NCBI RefSeq assembly: GCF_900090325.1
Contig: NZ_FMHW01000002.1
Coordinates: 6,759,001-6,823,000, forward strand
Length of the DNA: 64,000 nt
DNA from: Micromonospora pallida
GTDB lineage: Bacteria; Actinomycetota; Actinomycetes; Mycobacteriales; Micromonosporaceae
Direction of reading: 5' to 3'
Shown here: one piece after another, positions 9,017 through 18,153 of the stretch
How the letters are laid out: each line of letters begins with the position of its first letter
How positions within the stretch are numbered: the first letter of the stretch is position 1
The notes under the pieces: model-generated
What the model was told of the DNA's origin: nothing
The model's input: the letters and a program-made list of their open reading frames with translations, nothing else
Database searches by the model: none
Position numbers and translations under genes: made by a program

Positions 9017-9262
9017 TCAGGGGCGGCGGGCCACCACCGCCCCGTTGGCGCCCGGCGCGTCGAAGCTGATCGTCCGGATGCCGGTGAAGCCGGCGTCGGT
9101 GAGCCAGGCGGTGTACTCGGCGCCGGAGTAGTTCCGGCCGCCCGCGGTCTCGACCAGCATGGTCATGCCCATCAGGGCGGCGGCCGGTGGGCCGGTCCGC
9201 TCGTCGTTGAGCAGCAGGTCGGCCGGCCGCTCGGGAAGCTCGAACTTGGCCAGCCCATCCAC
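9017..9262 (-). pseudogene. C-terminal remnant of a SAM-dependent O-methyltransferase
   Basis: The 81-residue frame aligns by eye only with the end of acetylserotonin-type O-methyltransferases: PAAALMGMTMLVETAGG, then YTAWLTDAGFTGIRTISFD. The SAM-binding core is absent, and the gene boundary abuts the end of proA, so this is a decayed fragment. It is unlikely to be functional. Confidence 0.65.
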
Positions 9263-9277
9263 CGAACGGCGGAGGGG

Positions 9278-10522
9278 TCAGCCGCGTAGGTGGCCGTCGC
9301 CGGTGACCACGTACTTGGTGCTGGTCAGCTCCGGCAGCCCCATCGGCCCCCGGGCGTGCAACTTCTGCGTGGAGATGCCGATCTCCGCACCGAAGCCGAA
9401 CTCGCCACCGTCGGTGAACCGGGTCGAGGCGTTCACCATCACCGCCGCCGCGTCCACCCGGGCCACGAACTCCCGGGCCGCCGGCTGCGAGTCGGTGACG
9501 ATCGCCTCGGTGTGGCCGCTGCCGTACCGCTGGATGTGCGCGACCGCCGCGTCCAGCGAGTCGACGACGGTGGCGGAGATGTCCGCCGACAGGTACTCGG
9601 TGGCGAAGTCCTCGTCGGTGGCCGGCACCACCGCGTCCGAGTACGTGGCCACCCGCGCGTCGCCGTGCACGGTCACCCCGGCCTGGGCGAACGCGGCCAG
9701 CACCGCCGGCAGGAAGGCGTCCGCGACGTCGGCGTGCACCAGCAGCGACTCGGCGGTGTTGCAGGTGGAGAGGCGCTGGGTCTTCGCGTTCAGGGTGATC
9801 GCGACGGCCTTCGCCAGGTCGGCGGCGGCGTCCACGTAGACGTGGCAGTTACCCACCCCGGTCTCGATCACCGGCACCGTCGACTCCTCGACCACGGTGC
9901 GGATCAGCGACGCCCCGCCGCGCGGGATCAGCACGTCCACCAGGCCACGGGCCCGCATCAGCTCCTTGACCGAGTCGCGTGAGGTGGCGTCGAGCAGTTG
10001 CACCGCGTCCGCCGGCAGCCCGGCCGACGCGACCGCGTCCCGGAGCACCGCCACCAGCGCCGCGTTCGAGTGCGCCGCCGAGGACGACCCGCGCAGCAGC
10101 GCGGCGTTGCCGGACTTCAGGCAGATCCCGGCGGCGTCAACGGTGACGTTCGGGCGGGCCTCGTAGATGATCCCGACCACCCCGAACGGCACCCGGATCT
10201 GCCGCAGCTCCAGCCCGTTCGGCAGGGTCGAACCGCGTACCACCTCGCCGACCGGGTCGGGCAGCGCCGCCATCTGCCGCAGCGCGTCGGCGATCCCGGC
10301 CACCCGTCCCGAGTCCAGCGCCAGCCGGTCGAGCACGGCCGCACTCAGCCCGGCCTCCCGCCCGGCCGCCAGGTCCGCCTCGTTCGCGGTGAGGATCTCC
10401 GGGGTACGCGCCACCAGCGCGTCGGCCATCGCGTGCAGGGCGGCGTCCTTCGCGGTACGCGTCGCCACCGCCAACGCCCCCGCCGCCACCCGGGCCCGGC
10501 GGGCCTGCTCGACAACGCTCAT
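9278..10522 (-). CDS. proA: Gamma-glutamyl phosphate reductase
   Basis: The 414-residue enzyme reduces gamma-glutamyl phosphate to glutamate semialdehyde with NADPH, the second step of proline synthesis. The catalytic cysteine lies in [10 protein letters not shown] (Cys254), preceded by the cofactor-binding region [16 protein letters not shown]. The length is normal. It follows proB on the same strand after a gap of about 100 bp that holds a palindromic repeat, so the two are probably co-transcribed. Confidence 0.97.
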   Translation of the reverse strand: MSVVEQARRARVAAGALAVATRTAKDAALHAMADALVARTPEILTANEADLAAGREAGLSAAVLDRLALDSGRVAGIADALRQMAALPDPVGEVVRGSTLPNGLELRQIRVPFGVVGIIYEARPNVTVDAAGICLKSGNAALLRGSSSAAHSNAALVAVLRDAVASAGLPADAVQLLDATSRDSVKELMRARGLVDVLIPRGGASLIRTVVEESTVPVIETGVGNCHVYVDAAADLAKAVAITLNAKTQRLSTCNTAESLLVHADVADAFLPAVLAAFAQAGVTVHGDARVATYSDAVVPATDEDFATEYLSADISATVVDSLDAAVAHIQRYGSGHTEAIVTDSQPAAREFVARVDAAAVMVNASTRFTDGGEFGFGAEIGISTQKLHARGPMGLPELTSTKYVVTGDGHLRG

Positions 10523-10540
10523 CTTTCTACCTTCCTTGTT

Positions 10541-10593
10541 AGGAAGGGCCCCCTGTTACCGCTTTTTGCGTAGCAGGGGACCCCTGCAACCAC
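10541..10593. repeat. Dispersed palindromic repeat, copy 1 (between proB and proA)
   Basis: It contains the reverse orientation of the central GCAAAAAGCGGTAACAGGGG motif flanked by GC-rich palindromes. The outer left arm is more diverged than in the copies at 12107 and 47107. Lying inside the proBA transcript, it could stabilise or attenuate mRNA. Confidence 0.8.
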
Positions 10594-10619
10594 CTCACCC
10601 CGGCGCCACCCGTCCGTCG

Positions 10620-11729
10620 TTACAGCAGCACCAGGTCGTCGCGGTGGACCACCTCACGTTCGTACGCCGGGCCGAGCGCCGCGGCGAGTTCGCCGGTGGA
10701 CCGCCCGAGCAGGCCGGGCAGCTCCACCGCGTCGTAGTTGACCAGTCCCCGGGCGACCGGCGCGCCCCCGGCGTCGACCAGGTCCACCGGGTCCCCGGCG
10801 GTGAACGTCCCGTCGACGGCGGTGATGCCGGCCGGGAGCAGGGACTTGCGCCGGCCGACCACGGCCTGCACCGCACCCGGGTCGAGGTGCAGCCGGCCCC
10901 GGGGCGAGGTGGCGTGGGCCAGCCAGAACAGCCGGGCGGTCGGCCGTTGGCGTACCGGGTGGAAGAAGGTGCCCACCGGCTCGCCGGCCAGCGCGGCGGC
11001 GGCCAGCGGCGCGGCGGTGAGCACCACCGGGATACCGAAGCCGGTGGCGATCCGGGCCGCCTCGACCTTGGTCACCATGCCGCCGGTGCCCACCCCGGCC
11101 CGGCCGGCGCCGCCGACCTCCACCCCGGCCAGGTCCGCCTCGCCCCGGACCTCGGTGATCCGGGTGGACTCCGGTCGGCGCGGGTCGCCGGTCCAGAGCG
11201 CGTCGACGTCGGAGAGGAGCACGAGCAGGTCGGCGTGGACCAGGGCGGCCACCAGCGCGGCGAGCCGGTCGTTGTCGCCGAACCGGATCTCCTGGGTGGC
11301 CACCGTGTCGTTCTCGTTGACGATCGGCACCGCCCCCAGGTCGAGCAGCTTGCGCAGGGTCCGGTACGCGTTGCGGTAGTGCGCCCGACGGGTCACGTCG
11401 TCGACGGTGAGCAGCACCTGCCCGACGGTCAGCCCGTGCCGGGCGAAGCTGTCCGCGTACCGGCCGATCAGCAGGCCCTGGCCGACGCTCGCGGCGGCCT
11501 GCTGGGTGGCCAGGTCACGCGGGCGGCGGGGCAGGCCGAGCGGGGCCAGGCCGGCGGCGATCGCGCCGGAGGACACCACGACCACCTCGCGCCCCTGCCC
11601 GGCGAGCGCGGCGAGGGCGTCGACCAGGGCCCGTACGCGTGCCTCGTCCAGCCCGCCGTCGGCGGTGGTCAGCGAGGAGGAGCCGATCTTGACGACGACA
11701 CGTCGGGCTGCGGTGACTGCTTCGCGCAC
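10620..11729 (-). CDS. proB: Glutamate 5-kinase
   Basis: The 369-residue enzyme phosphorylates glutamate at the gamma position, the first committed and feedback-controlled step of proline synthesis. The kinase domain begins with RRVVVKIGSSSLT and contains VVVVSSGAIAAG and VPIVNENDTVA, all family hallmarks. Residues from about 275 form the C-terminal PUA domain. The GTG at 11729 fits the family start, although the frame is open further upstream. It is divergent from the alkyltransferase-like gene, with 61 bp between starts. Confidence 0.96.
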   Translation of the reverse strand: MREAVTAARRVVVKIGSSSLTTADGGLDEARVRALVDALAALAGQGREVVVVSSGAIAAGLAPLGLPRRPRDLATQQAAASVGQGLLIGRYADSFARHGLTVGQVLLTVDDVTRRAHYRNAYRTLRKLLDLGAVPIVNENDTVATQEIRFGDNDRLAALVAALVHADLLVLLSDVDALWTGDPRRPESTRITEVRGEADLAGVEVGGAGRAGVGTGGMVTKVEAARIATGFGIPVVLTAAPLAAAALAGEPVGTFFHPVRQRPTARLFWLAHATSPRGRLHLDPGAVQAVVGRRKSLLPAGITAVDGTFTAGDPVDLVDAGGAPVARGLVNYDAVELPGLLGRSTGELAAALGPAYEREVVHRDDLVLL

Positions 11730-11790
11730 CCGCCCATTCTGCGCCGTCGGTCCCGCTTCGCCCGCTGCCGTTCCCATATCGTGGCTGGCC

Positions 11791-12099
11791 ATGGACTCGG
11801 AAGAGTACGTCGAGGCGGTGCTGGAACTGGTCGAGCGGATTCCGCCGGGGCGGGTGATGTCGTACGGCGCGGTCGCCGACGCGTTGGCCGAGCGCTCCGG
11901 TCGGAGCTCCGCCCGGCTGGTCGGATCGATCATGGCCCGGCACGGCGGTGGGGTGCCCTGGCACCGGGTGGTCAACGCGGCGGGACGGCTGCCACCCGGT
12001 CACGAGATCGAGGCGCGGGCCCGGCTGCGGGCCGAGGGGACCCCGCTGCGCGGGGACCGGGTGGACATGGCCAACGCCTGCTGGCAGCCGGCGGGTTGA
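11791..12099 (+). CDS. Alkyltransferase-like (ATL) DNA repair protein
   Basis: At 102 residues it matches the DNA-binding domain of O6-alkylguanine-DNA alkyltransferases (IPPGRVMSYGAVADALAERS, then RLVGSIMARH). The reactive cysteine of the PCHR motif is replaced by tryptophan: VPWHRVV, Trp57. That is the signature of ATL proteins, which bind alkylated guanine and recruit nucleotide excision repair instead of removing the alkyl group. The gene stands alone and divergent from proB. Confidence 0.9.
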   Translation: MDSEEYVEAVLELVERIPPGRVMSYGAVADALAERSGRSSARLVGSIMARHGGGVPWHRVVNAAGRLPPGHEIEARARLRAEGTPLRGDRVDMANACWQPAG

Positions 12100-12106
12100 G
12101 CGCTCC

Positions 12107-12166
12107 GGTGGTTGCAGGGGCCCCCTGCTACGCAAAAAGCGGTAACAGGGGGCCCCTGCTACCACC
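12107..12166. repeat. Dispersed palindromic repeat, copy 2
   Basis: Two 21-bp arms with one mismatch flank an 18-nt centre containing GCAAAAAGC. Each arm holds a near-palindrome (CAGGGG/CCCCTG). It lies just after the ATL stop codon and could serve as its terminator. Confidence 0.88.
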
Positions 12167-12222
12167 CAGCACGCCGTGTCAAGGGCGTGACGACGGACAC
12201 AATGTGAGTATCATTCGGCTCC

Positions 12223-13596
12223 ATGGATGCGCCGTCGGCCGTGCTGCCCCGCCGGGTGCATTTCGGCTACGCCCTCGGCTCCCTGACGACCGGGGCCTTC
12301 GGGACGGTGCCGGGACTGCTCCTGCTGCCGTACCTCACCGACACCCTGGGCGTCGCGGCCGGGGTGGCCGCCCTGCTGGTGCTCCTGCCCAAGGCGTGGG
12401 ACGTGCTGGTCAACCCGGTCGCGGGGCGGATTTCCGACCGGACCCGCTCCGGTTGGGGCCCGCGCCGGCCGTACCTGCTCTTCGGTGGCCTCGCCCTCGC
12501 CGGCCTGTTCGCCGCGATCTTCGCCGCGCCGTTCGGCACCGGCCCGGCCGCCGGGGCGTACGTGGCCATCGCGTTCCTGGCCGCGGCCACCGCGTTCGCC
12601 TTCTTCCAGGTGCCGTACGTGGCGATGCCCGCCGAGCTGACCGGCGACTACGCCGAGCGGACCCGGCTGATGAGCTGGCGGATCGCCGTGCTGGCGGTGG
12701 CCATCCTGGTCTCCGGGGCGGTCGCGCCACTGGTCGTCACCGCCGGTGGCGACGGCCTCCCCGGGCACCGCTGGCTGGGCCTCTTCGTCGCCGGGCTGAT
12801 CGCGGCGGGGGCAGTCGGCGCGTTTGTCGGCACCCGGGGCGCCCCGGCCGGCGAGGTCGGCGAGAGCGAGCCGACCCTGCGCGCGCAGCTCGCCGTCGCG
12901 GCCGGCAACCGTCCGTTCCGGCTGCTGCTGGTCTGCTTCGTGGTGCAGTCGGCCGGGGTGGCGACCATCCTCGCCGGGGTCAACTACTTCGCCGACCAGA
13001 TTCTCGTCGCGCCGGAGACCGGGCCGACCCTGCTCTTCGCCGGCTTCGTCGGCCCCGCCCTGCTGGTCATGCCGCTCTGGACCCGGGTCGGCGCGCGGGT
13101 GGGCAAGCGCGCCGCACTGATCGCCGCGTCGGTGCTCTTCGCGGCCGGCGCGCTGGCGCTGGCCGCCGCGCCGGTGCTGCCCCCCGCCGTGGTCTACCCG
13201 CTGGTCGCGGTGATCGGCTGCGGCTACGCCGGGCAGCAGGTCTTCGCGCTGGCCATGCTCCCCGACTGCGTCGCCTACGACACCGCGCGCACCGGCCGCC
13301 GCCAGGCCGGCGTTTTCACCGGGCTGTGGACGGCGGGGGAGACCTTCGGGCTGGCCCTCGGACCCGGCCTCTACGGGCTGGTGCTCCAACTCTCCGGGTA
13401 CGTCTCCTCGACGACCGGCGCGGCGGCGAGCCAGTCCGACACCGCACGCCTCGGCGTGCTGCTCGGCTTCACCGTGCTGCCTGCGCTTCTGGTGGGCCCG
13501 GCCGTGCTGCTGCTGCGCCGCTACGACCTGACCGCCGAGCGGCTCGCCGCCGCCGAGCGGGCCGCCGACGCACAGAAGGGCGTCACCACCCCATGA
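12223..13596 (+). CDS. MFS transporter, glycoside/cation symporter (GPH) type
   Basis: A 457-residue membrane protein with about 12 hydrophobic helices and the MelB-like motif near residue 60, DVLVNPVAGRISDRTRSGWG, followed by RRPYLL. It probably moves a sugar or related solute with a cation, but the substrate cannot be read. The stop overlaps the next start (ATGA at 13593), so it is translationally coupled to a PLP-dependent decarboxylase, suggesting the transporter carries that enzyme's substrate or product. Confidence 0.88.
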   Translation: MDAPSAVLPRRVHFGYALGSLTTGAFGTVPGLLLLPYLTDTLGVAAGVAALLVLLPKAWDVLVNPVAGRISDRTRSGWGPRRPYLLFGGLALAGLFAAIFAAPFGTGPAAGAYVAIAFLAAATAFAFFQVPYVAMPAELTGDYAERTRLMSWRIAVLAVAILVSGAVAPLVVTAGGDGLPGHRWLGLFVAGLIAAGAVGAFVGTRGAPAGEVGESEPTLRAQLAVAAGNRPFRLLLVCFVVQSAGVATILAGVNYFADQILVAPETGPTLLFAGFVGPALLVMPLWTRVGARVGKRAALIAASVLFAAGALALAAAPVLPPAVVYPLVAVIGCGYAGQQVFALAMLPDCVAYDTARTGRRQAGVFTGLWTAGETFGLALGPGLYGLVLQLSGYVSSTTGAAASQSDTARLGVLLGFTVLPALLVGPAVLLLRRYDLTAERLAAAERAADAQKGVTTP

Positions 13597-15245
13597 CCGA
13601 CGACATGCGGACGGCCGCGACCGACCCGGCCGGGACGACGGCCGGTGCCGACCCGGCGGGAACGGACGCCGAAGCGGACCGGTCCGGGACCGGCCCGGCG
13701 GGACCGGCTGATCGGCCGGGGGCACCGGCCTCCGCGCCGCCCGACCCGGCGGAGACCACCGTCCAGCCAGGGCCTTCGGCCGCCGCGCCGTCCGCGCTGC
13801 CGGCCCTGGGCGTACCCGCAGACCGGGTGCTCGAGGAGATCCGGGCGCTGCGGGCCGCCGACCGCCCCACCCACGGCGGACGCCTCTTCGCCTACGTCTA
13901 CGACCCGGCGGTGCCCGGCCTGGACGAGCTGACCAGCGCCGCCCATGCGGCCAGCGCACACGTCAACGGGCTCGACCCGACCGCCTTCCCGTCCCTGCTG
14001 GCGATGGAGAACGCGCTGGTCGGGGCAGCGGTGACGCTGCTCGGCGGTGGGCCGGGCACCGCCGCCCCGGACGCGGTCGGCAGCGTCACCAGCGGCGGCA
14101 CCGAGTCGCTGATTCTGGCGGTGAAGGCGGCCCGGGACGCCCGCCCCGAGGTCGCCGAACCCCGGATCGTGGTTCCGGTCAGCGCGCACGCGGCCTTCGC
14201 CAAGGCGGCGCACTACCTGCGGGTGGCCCTCGACGCGGTGCCCGTCTCCCCCCGGACGCTACGCCCGGAGGTGGCCGACGTGGCCGCCGCGATCCGGCCG
14301 GAGACCGTGCTGGTGGCCTGCTCCGCGCCCTCGTACGCGCACGGGGTGGTCGACCCGGTGGAGGGGATCGCGGCGGTGGCCGCCCAGGCCGGGGTGCGCT
14401 GCCACGTGGACGCCTGCTTCGGCGGCTGGACCCTGCCGTACCTACGTCGGTTGGGGATGCCGGTGCCCCGCTTCGACCTCTCCGTGCCCGGGGTCACCTC
14501 GATCTCGGTCGACCTGCACAAGTACGCCTATGCCCCGAAGGGCGTTTCGGTGCTGCTGCACCGTGACCCGGCGTTGCGCGCCCCGCAGTACTTCGCCTTC
14601 GCCGACTGGCCGGGCTACACGATGATCAATCCGGTGATCGCCTCCACCCGCTCCGGCGGGCCGATCGCCGCCGCGTACGCCGCCCTGCGGCACCTCGGTG
14701 ACGCCGGCTACGTCGAGCTTGTCGGCCGTACCGTCGAGGCGGTCCGGTACCTGGCCGCCGGGGTGCGCAGCGTCGAAGGGCTGCGGCTTATGGCCGAACC
14801 GGAGTCGACCGTGGTCTGCTTCACCAGCACCGACCCCGGGCTCGACCTGTTCGTGCTGGTCGACGAGCTGACCGCGCGGGGCTGGCACACCCAACCCCAG
14901 ATGGCGTACGGCGACCTGCCGGCGAGCGTGCATCTCACGGTCACCGCCTCGGTGGCCCCGAGGGTGGCCGAGTTCGGTCCGGACCTCGCCGACGCCGTGG
15001 CGGCAACCCGGGCTACCGGCCCGGTCCGACTCCCGGCGGAACTGCTCAGCCTGGCAGCCGGGCTCAGCCCGGACGCGCTCACTTCCGAGCTGGTGGCGGG
15101 TCTCGCCGAGGGGCTCGGCCTGGGCGGAGGCGGGCTGCCGGACCGGCTGGCCACGGTGAACACACTGCTCAACGCCGCCTCGCCGGCCCTGCGGGAGCGG
15201 CTGCTGATCGAGTTCGTCGGCCTGCTCCAGCGACCGACCTACTGA
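13593..15245 (+). CDS. PLP-dependent decarboxylase/lyase (group II; sphingosine-1-phosphate lyase-like)
   Basis: The 550-residue protein has a low-complexity Ala/Pro/Gly/Asp N terminus of about 70 residues, then a fold-type I PLP domain. Motifs include SVTSGGTESLILAV (phosphate binding), HVDACFGGW (cofactor aspartate) and SVDLHKYAYAPKG, whose lysine forms the Schiff base. These resemble the glutamate decarboxylase/sphingosine phosphate lyase superfamily. The start overlaps the upstream transporter stop. The substrate is unknown. The N-terminal extension is unusual and may be a mis-chosen start, but coupling supports ATG 13593. Confidence 0.88.
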   Translation: MTDDMRTAATDPAGTTAGADPAGTDAEADRSGTGPAGPADRPGAPASAPPDPAETTVQPGPSAAAPSALPALGVPADRVLEEIRALRAADRPTHGGRLFAYVYDPAVPGLDELTSAAHAASAHVNGLDPTAFPSLLAMENALVGAAVTLLGGGPGTAAPDAVGSVTSGGTESLILAVKAARDARPEVAEPRIVVPVSAHAAFAKAAHYLRVALDAVPVSPRTLRPEVADVAAAIRPETVLVACSAPSYAHGVVDPVEGIAAVAAQAGVRCHVDACFGGWTLPYLRRLGMPVPRFDLSVPGVTSISVDLHKYAYAPKGVSVLLHRDPALRAPQYFAFADWPGYTMINPVIASTRSGGPIAAAYAALRHLGDAGYVELVGRTVEAVRYLAAGVRSVEGLRLMAEPESTVVCFTSTDPGLDLFVLVDELTARGWHTQPQMAYGDLPASVHLTVTASVAPRVAEFGPDLADAVAATRATGPVRLPAELLSLAAGLSPDALTSELVAGLAEGLGLGGGGLPDRLATVNTLLNAASPALRERLLIEFVGLLQRPTY

Positions 15246-15249
15246 GAAC

Positions 15250-15291
15250 GTCACCGGGCCCGGGGCGTCGGTGCGCCCCGGACCCGGTGAC
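15250..15291. terminator. Bidirectional terminator hairpin
   Basis: GTCACCGGGCCCGGGGCG pairs with CGCCCCGGACCCGGTGAC across a short loop, with one mismatch. It lies between convergent genes ending at 15245 and 15323. Confidence 0.75.
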
Positions 15292-15322
15292 CGTGTCGCC
15301 CCGGCCGAGTGCCGGGAGCGGG

Positions 15323-16266
15323 TCAGTTCGTCGCCGTCACGGTGAACGAGGTGGTGTTGTCGGTGGGGTCGGCGTCCACCAGCGGCTGGGCGTTCCAGTT
15401 GGTGGTCAGCGAGAAGGTGGCACTGCCCAGCTCACCGGGGGTGGTGGTGGCCGGGGCGCGGAGGATGACGTCGAAGGTGCGCTCCTCGTCCTGCATGAGG
15501 CGACCACCCGGTACTTCGAAGGAGGTGAAGGAGCTCGGCGCGTCCTGCGGGTCGGTGCCCCAGATCCGGACCCCGCCCGGCAGCGTCGCGTTGACGTAGA
15601 GCATGTCGTGCGCCGCGTCACCGGACCAGCGGACGGTCACCGGCAGCCGCCCGGTGAAGCTCCCGTCCGGCTGCCGGATGAGGGTGACCGCCCCGGCCGA
15701 GGTGACGGACGCCTCCGCCTGGCTGTCCTGCACGTACGGCACCGGGTTGCCCAGCGAGCCGCTGGTGGACCGGAACCGCGCCGGGTACGCGGCCCGGTCG
15801 TACCCGGTTCCGCTGCCGTGGACCCCGACCTCGACCGTGCCGCCGGACGCCGCCATCGGGTAGGTCCGGGTCGTGGTCAACACCTCGTAGTCGACCTCGA
15901 AGCTGCGCTGCTCGCCCGGATCGAGCGAGCCGCCCGGCACGCTGCACTCCAGGATCCGCCGGTTCTGCACCAGCGGGCCGAAGGTGCAGGCCTCCCCGGG
16001 TCGAGCGCCCGGAACGACCCGGCGACCGGCTCGACGATCCGGACGTAGAAGTACTCGGCCACGTCGCTCTCGTTGGTCACCGTCACCGGGAGCGAGCCCT
16101 GGTAGCCACGGCTGGTCGGGTCGAGCACCAGGCGGCCCAGGGTGAGCGACGCCGGGTCGCCGGTGGGGGCGGCCGATGCCGGGGCGACTCCCGCCGCCCC
16201 GAGCAGCAGCCCGCCGCAAACGGCGAGCAAGGCCGTGGTCAGCCGTCGACCGGTACGTGTGGTCAT
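15323..16266 (-). pseudogene. Secreted immunoglobulin-like/DUF11-type protein, split by a frameshift
   Basis: From ATG 16266 (after a GGAGGA ribosome site) the first frame gives a classic signal peptide, LLAVCGGLLLGAAGVAPASA, and a beta-rich domain to about residue 90. Homology then continues in another frame (LVQNRRILECSVPGG to the TGA at 15323). The switch falls in the C-run at 15994-15997, where one missing base would explain it. Restored, the protein has 314 residues with two or three beta-sandwich repeats (LPVTVRWSGDAAHDMLYVNA). It would be exported; its function is unknown. Confidence 0.75.
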
Positions 16267-16376
16267 GTCGTGTCCTCCGTGATCCCCGTGGCGGCAGCTT
16301 CCCGCCGCCCTGACTGCTGGTAACACCCCTGGACACGGCCAGTGGTTGCGATCGTTTCTGTCGGCTGGCCGACTCG

Positions 16377-17594
16377 TCAGCGGTAGCTGAACCGCACCTT
16401 GTTGTCCTCGGTCCAGGGGTCGGACAGGGGGTGGTCCGGTGTGCCAGCTACCGCCACGTCGACGAGCCCGTTACCACTGCTCGGAGAGTTGGTCCGGAGG
16501 CCGAGCCGGAGCGTCCGGCTCGCGCCCGCCGCCAACGGCCCCACCCGGCAGGGCAGGTTTTCGCCCTTCTGGCTGACCGGCGGTGGCGGGTCCTCGCAGA
16601 CCGACCAGCCTGTGCCGTCGGGTCCGATGCCCGCCTGCATCCAGACCTCGACGTAGAACCCGCTGGCCGGCTGGCTGCTGGCGTTGTGGACGGTGAGCGT
16701 CAGCGTTCCGGTCCGGCCGCCCGCCGCGTCCGGCGGGCCCCACCGCAGGGGCTCGACGGTGACGCTCAGATTCACCGCGTGCTTGTTCTCGCCGAAGGTG
16801 GTGTCGCCGCTGACCTGCTCGAATCGGTCGCCGTCCCAGCGGTAGCCACGCCACTGGCGCTGGGACCACTCCAGCGGCCAACCGCCGGCGGTTGGCCGGG
16901 CGATGTCCGCCACCTCCACCCGGACCGTCCCGTCCGGCCGGACGTCCACCGCGAGCAGCACCTGCGGGGTCGGGTCGGCGGACCGGAACACCCGGCCCAG
17001 GGTGACGATCCGGCCGTCGTCGTCGCGGTCGAAGACCACCACCTGTGTCGGGCCGTGCGTGCCGGACAGACAGCGCAGCAGCACGGCCGTCTCGACGTCC
17101 CCGTCGCCGTCCACGTCGCCGTGGTCCATCCCGGCCACCGTGATGTCGCCCTCCTCCTGGAGACGGTCGGACAACCGCATCCGCCCGCCGGGGCAGCCGG
17201 TCTCCGGCAGCCAGGCCGGCACATCCACTATGTTGGCGAGCAGGTCGGCGCGGGTCAGCCGGCCGCCGGGTGCGGGCGGGGCGACGTTCGTGGAGGTGGG
17301 GGTGGTCGGCTCCGGCCGGGCGGTCGCGCTGGGCCCGCCGCTTGTCGACGGGGTCGGTTCCGGCGTCGGCGTCCCCGCCGGGGGTGCCGGTGGCGGGCGC
17401 AGCGCCGCGTTCGCCACCACCGGCACGGCCACCGCCAGCGCCACGGCCGCGGCGGCCACGACGGTGGTACGCCGGCGACGCCGCCGGACGGTCGTCCGTA
17501 CCGCCGTGGGGCCGGCCGGCCGGACCGCGTCCAGGAGCCCGTCCCGGTACGCGGCGAACTCCGCGCCCACCACGATGTCCTCGGGTTCAGTCAT
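16377..17594 (-). CDS. Membrane-anchored extracytoplasmic protein coupled to a sigma factor
   Basis: A 405-residue protein with a cytoplasmic N terminus of about 43 residues, an Arg-rich RRRRRRTT stretch, one membrane segment (VVAAAAVALAVAVPVVANAA), a Pro/Thr linker, and an outside domain with a DGDVDGDGDVETAVLL repeat resembling FG-GAP or calcium-binding loops. The last part is beta-rich. Its start overlaps the end of the upstream sigma factor gene by 8 bp, and the topology suits a sigma-regulator partner, but there is no recognisable zinc anti-sigma motif. The role is inference. Confidence 0.8.
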   Translation of the reverse strand: MTEPEDIVVGAEFAAYRDGLLDAVRPAGPTAVRTTVRRRRRRTTVVAAAAVALAVAVPVVANAALRPPPAPPAGTPTPEPTPSTSGGPSATARPEPTTPTSTNVAPPAPGGRLTRADLLANIVDVPAWLPETGCPGGRMRLSDRLQEEGDITVAGMDHGDVDGDGDVETAVLLRCLSGTHGPTQVVVFDRDDDGRIVTLGRVFRSADPTPQVLLAVDVRPDGTVRVEVADIARPTAGGWPLEWSQRQWRGYRWDGDRFEQVSGDTTFGENKHAVNLSVTVEPLRWGPPDAAGGRTGTLTLTVHNASSQPASGFYVEVWMQAGIGPDGTGWSVCEDPPPPVSQKGENLPCRVGPLAAGASRTLRLGLRTNSPSSGNGLVDVAVAGTPDHPLSDPWTEDNKVRFSYR

Positions 17595-18153
17595 GGTGCT
17601 TCACCTCACTGGTCACGGCGAGTTGGGCGGCGAGTGCCGCCCGACCCCGGTGCAGCCAGGACTTGACCGTGCCCTCGGGCACCTCCTCCTGCTGCGCGAT
17701 CTGACTGACGGAGAGGTCCGCCAGGTAGTGCAGGACCACCGCCCGTCGCTGCGGCGCGGGCAGTTGGGCCAGCGCGGCGGTCAGCGCCACCCGGTCCGGG
17801 CTCGGGCCGGGTACGTGTTCCTCCCGCTGCCGGCGTAGGAAGTGCTGGGCCGTCCGGAGCCGTCGCCACCGGCTCGCCGCGAGGTTCCAGGCGACCCGAC
17901 GGATCCAGGCCACCGGGTCGTCGTACCGGGAGACCCGGGACCAGCGGGCGTACGCCCGGCAGAACGCCTCCTGGACCAGTTCCTGGGCCTGGGTCAGCTC
18001 ACCGCAGTAGGCGGTGAGCTGGATGGTCAGCGACCGGAAGTGCGCATGGTAGATCTCGTCGAAGTCCGCCCCCGTCGACGCCGCCGGAGCTGTCCCACCC
18101 GGCCTCAGCCGGGGTGGCGGCTCGTCGACCCTCGAATCCCTGATCACCGTCAC
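17587..18153 (-). CDS. ECF RNA polymerase sigma factor, SigE-like family
   Basis: The 188-residue protein has sigma region 2 (FDEIYHAHFRSLTIQLTAY, then ELVQEAFCRAYARW) and region 4 (LAQLPAPQRRAVVLHYLADL, then VPEGTVKSWLHRGRAAL). It directs polymerase to a small regulon, commonly including its own operon. I chose GTG 18153 because GGAGGAACAG precedes it; an upstream in-frame start at 18207 would add 18 residues. It is co-transcribed with the membrane protein gene downstream. Confidence 0.92.
   Translation of the reverse strand: MTVIRDSRVDEPPPRLRPGGTAPAASTGADFDEIYHAHFRSLTIQLTAYCGELTQAQELVQEAFCRAYARWSRVSRYDDPVAWIRRVAWNLAASRWRRLRTAQHFLRRQREEHVPGPSPDRVALTAALAQLPAPQRRAVVLHYLADLSVSQIAQQEEVPEGTVKSWLHRGRAALAAQLAVTSEVKHHD

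Noticed and set aside
10167..13592. Very long open frame on the plus strand across proA, proB and the MFS gene, continuous with the PLP enzyme frame
   Set aside because: It is antisense to proA and proB or out of frame with the MFS gene and has no family similarity. Only its last part, from 13593, is a real gene. Long antisense frames are expected at this GC content.
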